Shown: positions 1 to 8,967 of the stretch, in pieces
How positions within the stretch are numbered: position 1 is the stretch's first letter
Layout of the letters: each line of letters opens with the position of its first letter
Source of the DNA: Mnemiopsis leidyi
Lineage: Eukaryota; Ctenophora; Tentaculata; Lobata; Bolinopsidae
Direction: 5' to 3'
Length of the DNA stretch: 21,307 nt
Assembly: GCA_000226015.1 (NCBI GenBank)
Contig: JH153597.1
Location: forward strand, 17,850-39,156
Program-made: the position numbers and the translations under genes
Notes under the pieces: model-generated
The model's database searches: none
Seen by the model: the letters and a program-made list of their open reading frames with translations, nothing else
What the model was told of the DNA's origin: nothing

Positions 1-17
1 AGACGTTGCCTGACCTG

Positions 18-58
18 CTGCCGCGAAGCGGCAGCCCCCGCGCGCGAAGCGCGCGGGG
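18..58. repeat. Tandem GCGAAGC-core hairpins
   Basis: Two perfect hairpins stand side by side. At 18-34 a 7-bp stem closes a GAA loop, and at 36-58 a 10-bp GC-only stem closes a GAA loop. Both have the core GCGAAGC, which is known to form an exceptionally stable single-stranded DNA mini-hairpin. Confidence 0.85.
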
Positions 59-116
59 CGGCAATTAAAAATTTGATTTGAAAATTGAAAATGGGCCGCA
101 ACGCAAGGCAAGGTAT

Positions 117-165
117 CTGCGTGAGTCGGGTATCACCTTGTCGCGGTGATACCCGACTCACGCAG
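117..165. repeat. 21-bp perfect inverted repeat
   Basis: Arms 117-137 and 145-165 are exact reverse complements with a 7-nt spacer (TTGTCGC). The right arm recurs in direct orientation at about 207-227. The GTTGTCGCGGTGATAC word at 199-214 recurs inverted at 265-280. Confidence 0.85.
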
Positions 166-302
166 CTAAAGCTGAACGTTTCGTTAAAACGTTAGACGGT
201 TGTCGCGGTGATACCCGACTCACGCAGCATAAAGCTGAACGTTAGACGGATATAATCTCGTCAAGTATCACCGCGACAACGCGGCAGCAGGGCTAAGCAA
301 CG

Positions 303-1433
303 TGTAGCAAGCGCGCATTAGGAATCTGGTTAGAGCTAAGAGCCGGGTATGACCGTGACAACGTATTCGTTGCCTTTGGCCTTCTAGTTTCACCATTAAC
401 TTTTGCGTGGTTGGAAACTCTGATCTCAGGTGAGTAGACCTGTCACCTTCGCGTCTTGCCATGCAGCACAGAAATTGTAGGTTGATAACCTACTGTCGCG
501 GCCATCACGCGCTGTCACGCATTTCTGGCGAAGAAATTCTAGACGCGCATCGCCCGTTGACACAGAAACAAAATTGAAGTAGCATGTACAAAGTAAAACA
601 ATCATTTGATATTCATGTAAAAGATATTCAAAACTTTGAATTCTGGCATTTAAAACTTAACGAAAGTCATATAGCTTTCAAACAATGAAAAATCGAGCAA
701 TAATAGCATCATAGGCGATTAGGCGGCACATGTGAATTCTCTTCGCTTCATTATATGTTATCACTTATAATTTCATGCATTTTTGTCGAAATGATTTCCA
801 GTGCATCTTTAATTGTCACTGCTTATAGTTATTACTATTAGCAAAACAGTGTTCTAGAAATGTGTATTGAGTAACTTTAATGTGCATAAGGTTGAAGGTG
901 AAATCATGAGTCTTAAAGTTAATATTAAAAAGCAAGCAACACACAAAGAATATCTTTTAAAGTTGCTATCGCTTGTGTTTCTTGAAGAAACGGCCTGAAG
1001 ATCTAATAATAATTTACATTTTACACTTACAGCCCATTGACGATGTTCAAGATATTTGTGGCAGACAACAAAGTTATACTTCTACATTTCATAGCAGTAG
1101 AATTCAGCAAACAAGCAGTTAGAATAAATTTAGTTAAAATTCAAATTCTTAAAAAAGTGATAAAATAAGCAATCAATTCTGTTTAGAAATACGTTTAAAA
1201 ACCATCAGTTTTAAGAAAACTCTTACTTATAAAAACCCAATTGAACAACAATTCTCACAAACTTCTCATTAGCCATATACAGTGCGCTTCGCAAACAAGG
1301 ATTTAGCAAATTGTGGACGATGTTTTGTCCTGCAACATGCCACAGAGAAACTTCTCCCAATTACAGGTGGTGCAAATGACCAGCTATCTGATACCTAAAA
1401 TCAATATTATCCTAAATTCTCTATAAAACTCTA
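303..1433. other. Gene-free AT-rich spacer
   Basis: I see no coding exon on either strand. From about 303 to 560 the sequence still holds GC-rich words resembling the left-edge element (TGACCGTGACAACG, TGTCGCGGCCATCACGC), so the repeat may extend further. From about 560 it is plain AT-rich sequence. It lies 3' of the FLYWCH gene, but I did not find a clear AATAAA on the minus strand here. Confidence 0.5.
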
Positions 1434-2125
1434 TCAGTGCTGTGTGATCCCCGACATGTTAGAGCTGACTGCCTCCATCAGTTTCTCCTCACTTCCCGCC
1501 GAGTCCACCGACAAGAGTCTCTCTATGAGCTGGTTTACGAGAGTAGACGAGACATTCTCATCGCCACCAGCTGCGCTAGCGGGGATCATCAGCGGTACTG
1601 AGTCTGTTCTAGATTGGAGGTTGTTAGCTGTGTTGTTGTTGTTGCTCATGTTGTTGTTAATGCTGCTCAGAACTGATGTTAACAGTGAGTTTAGCTGATG
1701 AGTAACGTCACTAGACATGATGTTAGCTGCACTAGAACTGGTGGCCTGAGTTGTCAGCGCCTGAGTGGTCAGCACCTGAGCCTGACTGACCAAACTCACG
1801 GCAGCACGCGAGTCCGCCAGGGAGGAGGTGGGGTGATGTTCGATAACAGTGAGGGGTTTGTTGGAGTTCCGCAGGGCGGGGTTAAACATGGGGGCGAGAG
1901 TGGGGGAGAAGGGGACGTTTCCAGTGGGGAGCGGACCAGAGGGACTTGTTAACATGCCGGTGTTGTTCAACCCAAAGTCGGTTGTGAAGATGGGTTTGGA
2001 GAGAGCTCCAGCTTGCATCTCTGACTCGTGAGCCTCCTCTAGACGGTATAAACCGTTACCGATCGGAACCGCTTTCAGTAACTTGGAGTTCTCGAAACTT
2101 GGTCCACTAACCGATGTTACTGGCA
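1434..2125 (-). CDS. FLYWCH gene last exon (Gln/Asn-rich tail)
   Basis: A 692-nt terminal exon, phase 1 in (acceptor TTGTATTTCAG), ending in TGA at 1434-1436. It encodes low-complexity sequence with a Gln/Thr section (QAQVLTTQALTTQATSSS), an Asn-rich section (INNNMSNNNNTANN) and a helix near the end (TLVNQLIERLLSVDS). Such tails are common in transcriptional regulators. Plus-strand open frames here are antisense shadows. Confidence 0.75.
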
Positions 2126-5100
2126 CTGAAATACAAGCTATTGTTAAACCAGCAATAGAGATCAATTATCAGACGATCATTGGCCAATTATCTTGAAGTT
2201 TGATCAAAGCTCCAACCAGTAAGAAGAGTTCAACTAGATCTTACCCAGGTTGATTGTGTTTCCGGGGTTGTTTCCTCTGGGTTCAGGGGCAGGAGAAATA
2301 GGAGTAAGCCCCACTCCACTCGGCATGACGGTTGGGGCGTGAGGGACAGAGCTAACTGGAGGTGGGGGTGGAGGAGGAGGAAGGTTTACTGGTTTTACTC
2401 CCCTCGATCTCCTCCCCCCTCTCCCCTTCTTGGTGGTGGTAGTGTTGGTAACCACGGATGTGGAGGAGGCGTGACCTGCTGTAGGAGGATAGTTGTGAGA
2501 GGGTTGGTTACTAAACACATACTTAATAGATTCACCGTGAATATTGAAATATTCACTGTACTAGATTACAGTAACACCTCTATTTACCTTGCCTCTATTT
2601 ACCGTGTCCCTCGATTTTCCGGGCCTTCTCCCTTTACAATATCGGGATTGTGGATACTCCAGATAAGTCTATAAAAACCAACCTGTTCCAATGACAGTAT
2701 CTTCGTTGGCTGGTAACTGACAATCTTTAAAAGTTTCAGGGATGAACTTGTAGGGTTTTTTAGAGCCTCTGTAACAGTACTTCTTTCTGGCGGGTTTAGG
2801 AGCGTCATCATTCCGGGTTAGAACTTTCCTAGGTTTAATTGGGGCTTGTCTCTTTTTACCAGGCCTGGGTTAAAGACTGATAAACCAATAATCTTGGTGA
2901 ATGATCAAACTGAGTGTAACTAGCTTTGAATAACGCGATACTTGATAATTTGAACTTATCGACACAACTTGATAACTTAAACTTATTAACCAAACTAATT
3001 GTTAAATGTGGTAAGATCAGAAGTGACCACCTACCCGATATCGTGTAAGTTGCAGCGCAGCATGGTCTTGCACGTGCACCTCTGAGCACCAGCGTCCCTT
3101 ATTGGACTGTTCTCCTTCAGGATATCGAGCAAGTTTTCCAGACAAGTCATGTCTGACAAGATGTTGTATTCGCCCCGGGGAGGCAGCTCGGGCGACTTGA
3201 CACGTGATGACGTCACAGGTTGCTGTGGTAATGATGTCACACAACCAGGTTCGCTGACCACCGTCGGCATGGCAACCGGAGCGGAAGCACTGACGGCGGG
3301 TGCAGGAGAGATAGGACTGGGCGTGTCGAAGAATGATGGGATGTTAATGACCGGTCGTAGATCAGGATTAACTGTGGGTTTACTCGGCTCCTTGTTGTAC
3401 GCGATAGTTACATTAGGTGGTGGAGCTGACTTGACGTAGGGTCGAGCAGTGGAAGTGCTGGATATCACCGATATTTCCGGAGATTCGCTGTTGGGTGGAC
3501 GTTGGGGAGCTTCCGTAGTTATTGTTTTCTCACTCGCTGAAGAGACGCTCACATGGGAGGTGGAAGGTTGGGTTGAGGAGCGGAGAGAGGAGGAGGTGAG
3601 GAGAGTAGTGGAAGAGGGGGGTAGAGGAGCAGGTGTGGACATGGCAGGGCAGTGGACCGGAAAGTCTTGTAGAGGGATGGTTATACTGGAGATAGTGCCG
3701 CGTTTCTTGGGAGAGGTGGCGGGGGTCTGCTCGCTGCCCTGTCCGGTCATGTACTCAGACAGCAGCTGACTGCACAATGCTTGGTAGGAGTGTGAGGAGT
3801 TCTTAGAAATGTCGTTCAGGATTTCAAGAATCTCGTTCAAAGTGTCCTTCTTTTCGGTGGGAGGAGCGGGAGGAGTAGGGAGGACAGTGGGGGGAGGAGT
3901 GACAGGAGCAGGGAGGATGGTGGCAGGAGCGGCAGGAGTTGTATCCATAGCAACTGTACTTTCTTCCGCCTTGATGACAGCAGGAAGGAGAGGCTTAACG
4001 AGTGCCTCCTTGGGAGGAACTTCAACTTTAACCAGAGGTTTTGTCTCTTCACTTTCACAGTCACACTTCTTCACGACAAGCACACTCTCTTCTTTCTTCA
4101 CAACCCCCTTGCTATCAAGAATTCTCTTCTTGGCACACCGTCTCTTTCTTTTAGAGTTCAGCTGTTCCCGAGCTCGTTGTACCGATCGTTTAATGCTGTC
4201 CACTTTCGGTCCGCTGTTGTGTCGACGTATCTGAAAGACAACAGTAACTGTCTGTGACATGTATAAATTGTCACCAATACAGATCAAGACAGGTTTGTGG
4301 TCTGCAATGGCCCAATGTTAGGAGGACTACATGTTAGCCGTTAGGAGATAAAAGTCTCCCACGTGACTAGTTAAACCTATGAAATTTGTTTAGATACCTT
4401 GTTTTTAAGGGCTGTGGGAATTTTGAAATTCGCTCTCCGGCTTTGATCAAGTCTCTGTTGTTTTGAGTTTTCCTCTGTTTCTGAAATATTTAACAATTTT
4501 AGAACATTTGTCTGTACTAGAAAAGTCATCATTTTTATAAATCATGAAACCTTAAGGTAACAGTGACCAGGTAACAGTAACCAGGTAACAGTGACCAGGT
4601 AACAGTTACTAGGTAACAGTAGCTAGGTAGCAGTTACTAGGTAACAGTAGCAAGGTAACAGTAGCAAGGTAATACTACGAGGTAACCAGATTTACCGGGG
4701 TGATCCAACAGGATCCTCACGCCGTAAAAGTGTGTAACGGCTCGATTCCCGCTCACGTGAGGCATATTTTATCGGGCACACACACAAAGTAGGCTCATCT
4801 CAAGTTACATATTTATTTTGTATCACGTGACTTCAGTACTCGTCACTGTACCACGTGGTCTACATACCACGTGGTACAGTTGCTATGGTAACGTGACTTG
4901 TCACCCCATCACGTGGTTCAATGTGTAACATCACACCAGCATCACTAAGTTAATTATATTTCTCCTTACAATATAAACTTTACATTCGAAGCCCACGTGC
5001 ACCACCAGTCCAGATCACGTGGTCTTCTTGCAGCCAACGAAAAGAACGGAAGTCGAACGCGGTCCAGTGAGAAATCCTGGAGGTAATCACGTGGGTTACC

Positions 5101-6623
5101 TTGGTAACCCACGTGACAGATCGGGGGAGAGTGTGTCACGTGAAAAGTCTGGTGTAAGGCAAATGAGAAGGATCAAGAGATGAGCTGTGCGGTGTGAAGG
5201 AATGTACATTAAATGGGCTAATGGCAACTTGGCGGTTCAGCGACACAGAGAGATGAAGAGAACGCAAATCTGCGAGATGAAATGTACTGAGAAAATAAAT
5301 CTTGGGAAGTTAGAAGATCGGAAAACGATATCGTGTCGCAACAAGGAAGTTGGTAGTCATGGAGATACAAGAAGATTATTGGTACGTAGTTATTAGAAGG
5401 TCTGAACTCTGAGCAAACTTACAGTTAAAAGACAGTGTCAACTCATATTTTATCTTTAGTTATAGTTCCGCTTGAGTTAAAGGTGTTAGTTAAAGGTGTT
5501 AGTTAAAGGTGTTAGTTAAAGGTGTTAGTTAAAGGTGTTAGTTAAAGGTGTTAATTTGAAATGTTACCTTTAGTTATAGGGTCGTGGTTATGGGGACCGT
5601 TAGAGCTGACTATAGTGTCTCCGAATGTATAGACCGCACAGCAGCAATACAGTCGTCGGTAATGTCTACATATCCACACTCCACACCTACACGCCTGGAG
5701 AAATGCAGGGTGATTGGAGTTGACTTTTATTAGTGAGTTACTTTTATTCAAGTCACTTTCATGTAGTTACTTTTATATTTTGACCACTCGGCCTACAAAA
5801 AATTCTTATTTTCCATGACCGAAATTGTGAACACAACGTCAATTTTCACAACGACAAAAGGAGTGTCAGTGGCCATGGTCAGTGCCTTACCCACTTTTTT
5901 AGTTTCTTTTATTTATTAGTTATATTATTTATTAAGTTACTTTTATTTAGTTTGTTCTATTAGGTTACTTTTATTTAGTTACTCTTATTTAGTAACTCTT
6001 ATTTCTAGGTTATTTAGTTACTCTGATTAGGTTACAACTTATTAGGTTACTTTATTTCATTGCCGGCTTTGGCTTCACTAATTGTAAGTACAATTATAGT
6101 TTTGATACCGACTGTCTAAAAGTGTTATATGTGTAAATCTATTTGCCGAAAGAGGTTAATGCCGTAGCCTGTATCCAAAAATTTTTTATTACAGAATTTT
6201 TTTGTTAAACGTGGAGTCGCAAAAAGTAATTAATTAAAATTTCCAGGAAATGGACAGAAAGTAGCAATTCTTCTTCCACAAAACTACTCAACCCATTATA
6301 GAGACATGAGACATTACTTATTTAATTGGTTGATGGTTCATTACTACACTTAACTCTGTTTTTAAACCTTCCAGCTGGAATTTCTACTATAGGCCATGAA
6401 ATAGTAGTTATAAATATAGTAGTCAAAAATATAGTAGTCGTGCTATAGTATGTGAGGAGATTTGTACCTTGCCAAACTTGTTCTTTTTGTTTATAGTCCT
6501 CTTGAAGTAATACACGTGTCCGCGAGTGTCTTCCAGAACCCTCCCTTTGTTGCTGGGACACGAAACTTTCTCCTTCTGTTCGCACGATAAAAACTTGGCG
6601 AAGTCTCCCGGCTCTTTCAGATC
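1434..6623 (-). CDS. FLYWCH-type zinc finger protein (5' incomplete)
   Basis: This is a probable nuclear regulatory protein. Seven minus-strand exons (6468-6623, 5568-5694, 4398-4480, 3035-4230, 2683-2864, 2245-2478, 1434-2125) have GT/AG borders and matching phases, and together total 2670 nt, exactly 889 codons plus a stop. Residues about 27-90 of this part form one FLYWCH zinc finger, with aromatic YYF, then WIC, then CCCA, then HNH, split by an intron. After it come a basic region with a KRKRR-type nuclear signal (about 147-157), Pro/Ser/Thr-rich disordered sequence and a predicted helix (about 249-280). A Cys cluster (CTCKTMLRC, about 506-514), a Lys/Tyr-rich segment, a run of prolines, and a Gln/Thr- then Asn-rich tail follow. 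FLYWCH fingers bind DNA or protein partners in metazoan regulators such as mod(mdg4) and FLYWCH1. The first exon starts in phase 0 after an acceptor, so upstream exons are missing. I do not recognise the orthologue. Confidence 0.8.
2245..2478 (-). CDS. FLYWCH gene exon (Arg/Gly and polyproline)
   Basis: A 234-nt exon, phase 1 in and phase 1 out. I chose the acceptor ACTATCCTCCTACAG over weaker upstream AGs because it has a strong pyrimidine tract and is the one that fits the phase of the preceding exon. It encodes a Thr run, KKGRGGRRSRG (RG-like, basic) and eight consecutive prolines. The donor is GG|GTAAGA. Confidence 0.7.
2683..2864 (-). CDS. FLYWCH gene exon (Lys/Tyr-rich)
   Basis: A 182-nt exon, phase 2 in and phase 1 out; acceptor CTTTAACCCAG, donor ACAG|GTTGGT. 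It encodes a basic stretch (PGKKRQAPIKPRKVLTRND) and a compact Tyr-rich one (ARKKYCYRGSKKPYKFIP). The latter reads like an ordered motif, but I cannot name it. Confidence 0.7.
3035..4230 (-). CDS. FLYWCH gene large exon (basic, Pro/Ser-rich)
   Basis: A 1196-nt exon, phase 0 in and phase 2 out; acceptor TTGTCTTTCAG, donor GG|GTAGGT. It opens with a basic helix-prone segment (KVDSIKRSVQRAREQL) and KRKRRCAKKR, a likely nuclear signal. Long Pro/Thr/Ser-rich disorder follows, interrupted by an amphipathic helix (LNEILEILNDISKNS...). Near the end is ENLLDILKENSP and a small Cys motif, CTCKTMLRC. Long open frames on the plus strand here (such as 3449-3769 and 3809-4234) are shadows of this exon. Confidence 0.8.
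4398..4480 (-). CDS. FLYWCH gene exon (basic linker)
   Basis: An 83-nt exon, phase 1 in and phase 0 out; acceptor AAATATTTCAG, donor AAG|GTATCT. It encodes a charged linker (ETEENSKQQRLDQSRRANF, then KIPTALKNK) just after the finger. Its assignment rests on splice sites and on phase agreement with both neighbours. Confidence 0.7.
4556..4687 (+). repeat. 14-bp minisatellite
   Basis: About nine copies of a 14-bp unit close to GGTAACAGTGACCA, drifting to GGTAACAGTAGCAA at the right. It lies in the intron between the 5568-5694 and 4398-4480 exons, 75 bp from the latter. The unit is built from GGTAAC/GTTAC words that also occur in other arrays of the window. Confidence 0.9.
4754..5142. promoter_or_regulatory. 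Intronic CACGTG (E-box) cluster with X-box
   Basis: Ten CACGTG sites fall in 389 bp (4754, 4824, 4852, 4868, 4910, 4994, 5016, 5088, 5110, 5137). An X-box-like GTTGCTATGGTAAC is at 4879-4892. Positions 4848-4858 and 4867-4877 are an 11-bp inverted pair, and 5087-5116 is a 30-bp palindrome. CACGTG is the core for bHLH-ZIP factors (USF, Max/Myc, MITF/TFEB); X-boxes bind RFX factors. A role as an intronic enhancer is inference. Confidence 0.5.
5087..5116. repeat. Perfect 30-bp palindrome, E-box/X-box/E-box
   Basis: The arms TCACGTGGGTTACC (5087-5100) and its exact reverse complement (5103-5116) are separated by TT. Each arm carries a CACGTG, and the centre GTTACCTTGGTAAC has the RFX X-box layout. 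Confidence 0.85.
5475..5552 (+). repeat. 13-bp minisatellite beside splice donor
   Basis: Six near-identical copies of AGTTAAAGGTGTT. The array is bracketed by a 12-bp direct repeat, CTTTAGTTATAG, at 5454-5465 and 5568-5579; the right copy is the last 12 bases of the minus-strand FLYWCH exon. Confidence 0.9.
5568..5694 (-). CDS. FLYWCH gene exon (W-C-C-HxH half of finger)
   Basis: A 127-nt exon, phase 0 in and phase 1 out; acceptor CATTTCTCCAG, donor G|GTAACA. It encodes CGVWICRHYRRLYCCCAV and then GPHNHDP. This supplies the W, the two zinc Cys positions and the terminal HxH of a FLYWCH finger. The extra cysteines (CCC) leave the exact zinc ligand ambiguous. The donor lies about 15 bp from a 13-bp minisatellite. 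Confidence 0.85.
5695..6467. other. FLYWCH intron with degenerate TTACTTTTATT repeats
   Basis: An intron of 773 bp. From about 5725 to 6060 it carries a degenerate repeat of TTAGTTACTTTTATT words (minus strand: AATAAAAGTAAC), interrupted near 5780-5880. The rest is AT-rich with nothing recognised. Confidence 0.6.
6468..6623 (-). CDS. FLYWCH gene exon (N-terminal half of finger)
   Basis: A 156-nt exon (52 codons, phase 0 to 0). Minus strand: acceptor TTCTTGTCCCTTCAG before GAT, donor AAG|GTACAA. It encodes an acidic lead-in (DLKEPGDFAKFLSCEQ), then the finger's first strands (RGHVYYFKRT). The YY/F aromatic cluster matches the F/L/Y part of the FLYWCH signature. The upstream partner exon is unknown; 14127-14231 has a compatible phase but is 7.5 kb away. 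Confidence 0.8.
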
Positions 6624-6974
6624 CTGAAGGGACAAGAATTTTAGTAAAAAGATTTGATTTTCGTGATACTTGTATGGCAAATTGGGAGGTTTTGGCCTGA
6701 TATGGGCCTGCTATAGGCCTGGTATAGGCCTGGTATCGGCCGGAACTAATCACCCAATGTGCCACTTGTATTTATACAGAGGATTGATGCACACTACTTG
6801 ATGGCTGGCCTGAGTGAACCGTCATATCCTCACACTTTAAAAATGGTTTAAGAATGGCAACAGATAGCAGGTTTCCGATTCAAAAGTGATGAAAGAACTT
6901 GTGCGAAAAGTATTGGGTGGAGTAAAGGGATCGAAATAACTTTCACCGGAGTCGTTAAGAAAACCTGGTAACTT

Positions 6975-7485
6975 AGTACCTAAGTAACCTAAAGTCTTAC
7001 AGGTTATTCCTTAGCAATCTGTCGACCATGTAACCAAGTAACCTTGTAGCGCATTCACTTAGCAACCAGTCAACCACGTAATCTAGTAACCTTGTAGCGC
7101 ATTTACTTAGCAACCAGTTAACCAAGTAACCTAGTAACCTTGTAGCGCATTTACTTAGCAACCAGTTAACCACTTATAACCTAGCAACCTTGTAGCGCAT
7201 TTACTTAGCAACCAGTTAACCACGTAACCTAGTAACCTTGTAGCGCATTTACTTAGCAACCAGTTAACCAAGTAATCTAGTAACCTTGTAGCGCATTTAC
7301 TTAGCAACCAGTTAAACACGTAACCTAGTAACCTTGTAGCGCATTTACTTAGCAACCAGTTAACAAAGTAATCTAGTAACCTTGTAGCGCATTTACTTAG
7401 CAACCAGTTAACCAAGTAACCTAGTAACCTTGTAGCGCATTTACTTAGCAACCAGTTAACCAAGTAATCTAGTAACCTTGTCACA
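6975..7485. repeat. 48-bp minisatellite
   Basis: About nine to ten copies of a 48-bp unit; the marker word CTTGTAGCGC recurs at 7043, 7091, 7139, 7189 and then about every 48 bp. Each unit contains TTACTTAGCAACCAGTTAACC. Because 48 is divisible by 3, one minus-strand frame stays open (7155-7517) and reads a 16-residue repeat, LVNWLLSKCATRLLGY, which I treat as fortuitous. Confidence 0.9.
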
Positions 7486-7499
7486 AGGTTACCTAGATA

Positions 7500-8960
7500 A
7501 GACGAACCTGGTAACACTCCTCAGCAGGACTAGAACCCCCCAACATCTTCAAGACTGTAGCTAGGTTCTTCGACTCTGAGGGAATGTTAATATAAATTTC
7601 TCAGCTGCACTTTTAAAGTTAACTACCAAGAAAATTCCCTTCATATAGGTATTTAAGGTATTAGGTTTTAAACTCAGTTTCTCAATGTTTCAGCCTGATT
7701 GTGCCATGTTGTAATGGTATCAGGCCAGAACTTCAAAAAGTGGCTCACCAGCAGCATTCATAGTAATAATGTCCGTATAAAGATTAGCTGAAACTTTCAA
7801 TCATCCTTCTCTCTCCTGCCCAATGAAGTAATTCATTAGTATTGAATTATTGGAAGCTGCTGAAATAGCACTTAGATGCTAATAGCACTTAGATGCTAAT
7901 AGATACTAATAGCAATTAGATCAAGATGTTATCTTGAAATTGGAACTTTCGTTAGCGTTAGAAGAAACTAGAATCCTCATCACCCCCAAACTCCTTGAAC
8001 AACCAAATCGATGACAACAATAGACAATAAGATAATCAGTGCGGACTGGTTTAGGTAGAAAAGAATTTCTAATATTACAGGCATTCAACACGTGTGATAA
8101 TTGTTTGCTTCTTCTTTGCTACAACAACTGTCCTTTTAACTGCCCATTATTTCACGCTTCACTGATTTTGAGGATATGCTAATGAGCTGAGATGGCAAGT
8201 AATTGTTTTAATGGACAAATGAGACATTTTGTTTCTGAATTATTGGATATTCATCCGCGATCGCGAGTGATTGGTTGTTGTCAATAGTAATCGAATAATC
8301 GATCAATGATTAGAACAGCCTCCTTAATCAATTTTGGAAAAATTGCACTTAATTGCAGGACGAGGTATTCGATGGAACCATATTTAAGAGCTTGTGTGAA
8401 GCTAAATTCAGCTGGTGGTATTGACTATTGTACGATAAATTATCAAATTCAGAAAGGGGTATTGAAAGCTTAATTTAGAAGGAAGTTCCTTGAAGTTCAA
8501 ATCAGTAAGAGAAATTGAAAGTAACCAGACTCATGACAATTATGTCGCCAACATAATTAGCAAAACCGTGTACAAGCAGTGTGAGCAATTACAAATTAGT
8601 TTGAAACTCAAACAAATCATTAAGTCAAGCGAAGTGATTTTGTCTACAATCTGCATGGCATTTTCTTTTCAATTACTACACTTTGAAAAACATTCGACAT
8701 ATTGTAATATCGAAAACTATAGATGTCTCCATATACTAATCCTAGCTTCAAATAACGGCTGTCCTTTATTAGTGACGCATAGATGTAAGCCTCGAAGTTT
8801 AAACGATAAGGTAATAAGTAACAACTTCTCAGTAAATACTAGTAAATCTAAACAAGCTGCATTAGTAATGACTGCAGTATTCCTGAAAACAATAACAACC
8901 ACTCATGACAGTGCACAATAAGACATTTAGATGAGAACTCAACCCTTAATAAACTTCACA
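7500..8960. other. AT-rich stretch without a supported gene
   Basis: I see no exon with convincing splice sites. Short local duplications occur at about 7866-7912 (TAGCACTTAGATGCTAA words). A 143-codon plus-strand open frame at 8490-8921 has unremarkable composition, no recognisable motif and no strong context; I do not call it a gene. The stretch is intronic or upstream of the FLYWCH gene. Confidence 0.4.
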
Positions 8961-8967
8961 GATAAAC

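Larger units (their letters stand above)
3..302. mobile_element. MITE-like inverted-repeat element at left edge
   Basis: The ends are inverted repeats. Positions 14-25 match 280-291 perfectly as reverse complements (12 bp), and with one gap the match extends out to 3-9 and 296-302 (ACGTTGC / GCAACGT). Inside lie two hairpins (18-34, 36-58), a 21-bp inverted repeat (117-137 / 145-165) and a direct duplication of its right arm plus the following AAGCTGAACGTT (about 145-180 and 206-242). A further 16-bp inverted pair is 199-214 / 265-280. There is no open frame of interest, which suits a non-autonomous DNA transposon. A target-site duplication cannot be tested because the left end touches the window edge, and the true element may be larger. 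Confidence 0.5.

Noticed and set aside
1..302. Bacterial contamination or bacterial REP-type repeats suggested by the GC-rich hairpins
   Set aside because: The sequence runs into AT-rich animal-like DNA without a break, and the inverted ends at 3-25 and 280-302 fit a mobile element better; only reads spanning the left edge could settle it.
3208..3215. TGACGTCA (CRE consensus) beside CACGTG at 3201
   Set aside because: It lies within coding sequence of the large FLYWCH exon; a single site without further context is not evidence of a regulatory element.
3149..4234. Several plus-strand open frames opposite the large FLYWCH exon
   Set aside because: Antisense shadows of a Pro/Ser/Thr-rich exon; the minus frame has matching splice phases on both sides.
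4739..4749. GGCTCGATTCC, similar to a tRNA B box
   Set aside because: No A box, acceptor stem or cloverleaf could be fitted around it; at most a tRNA-derived SINE trace.
8490..8921. 143-codon plus-strand open frame
   Set aside because: Composition follows the AT-rich background, with no motif, repeat or splice context; long for chance but not enough to call a gene.
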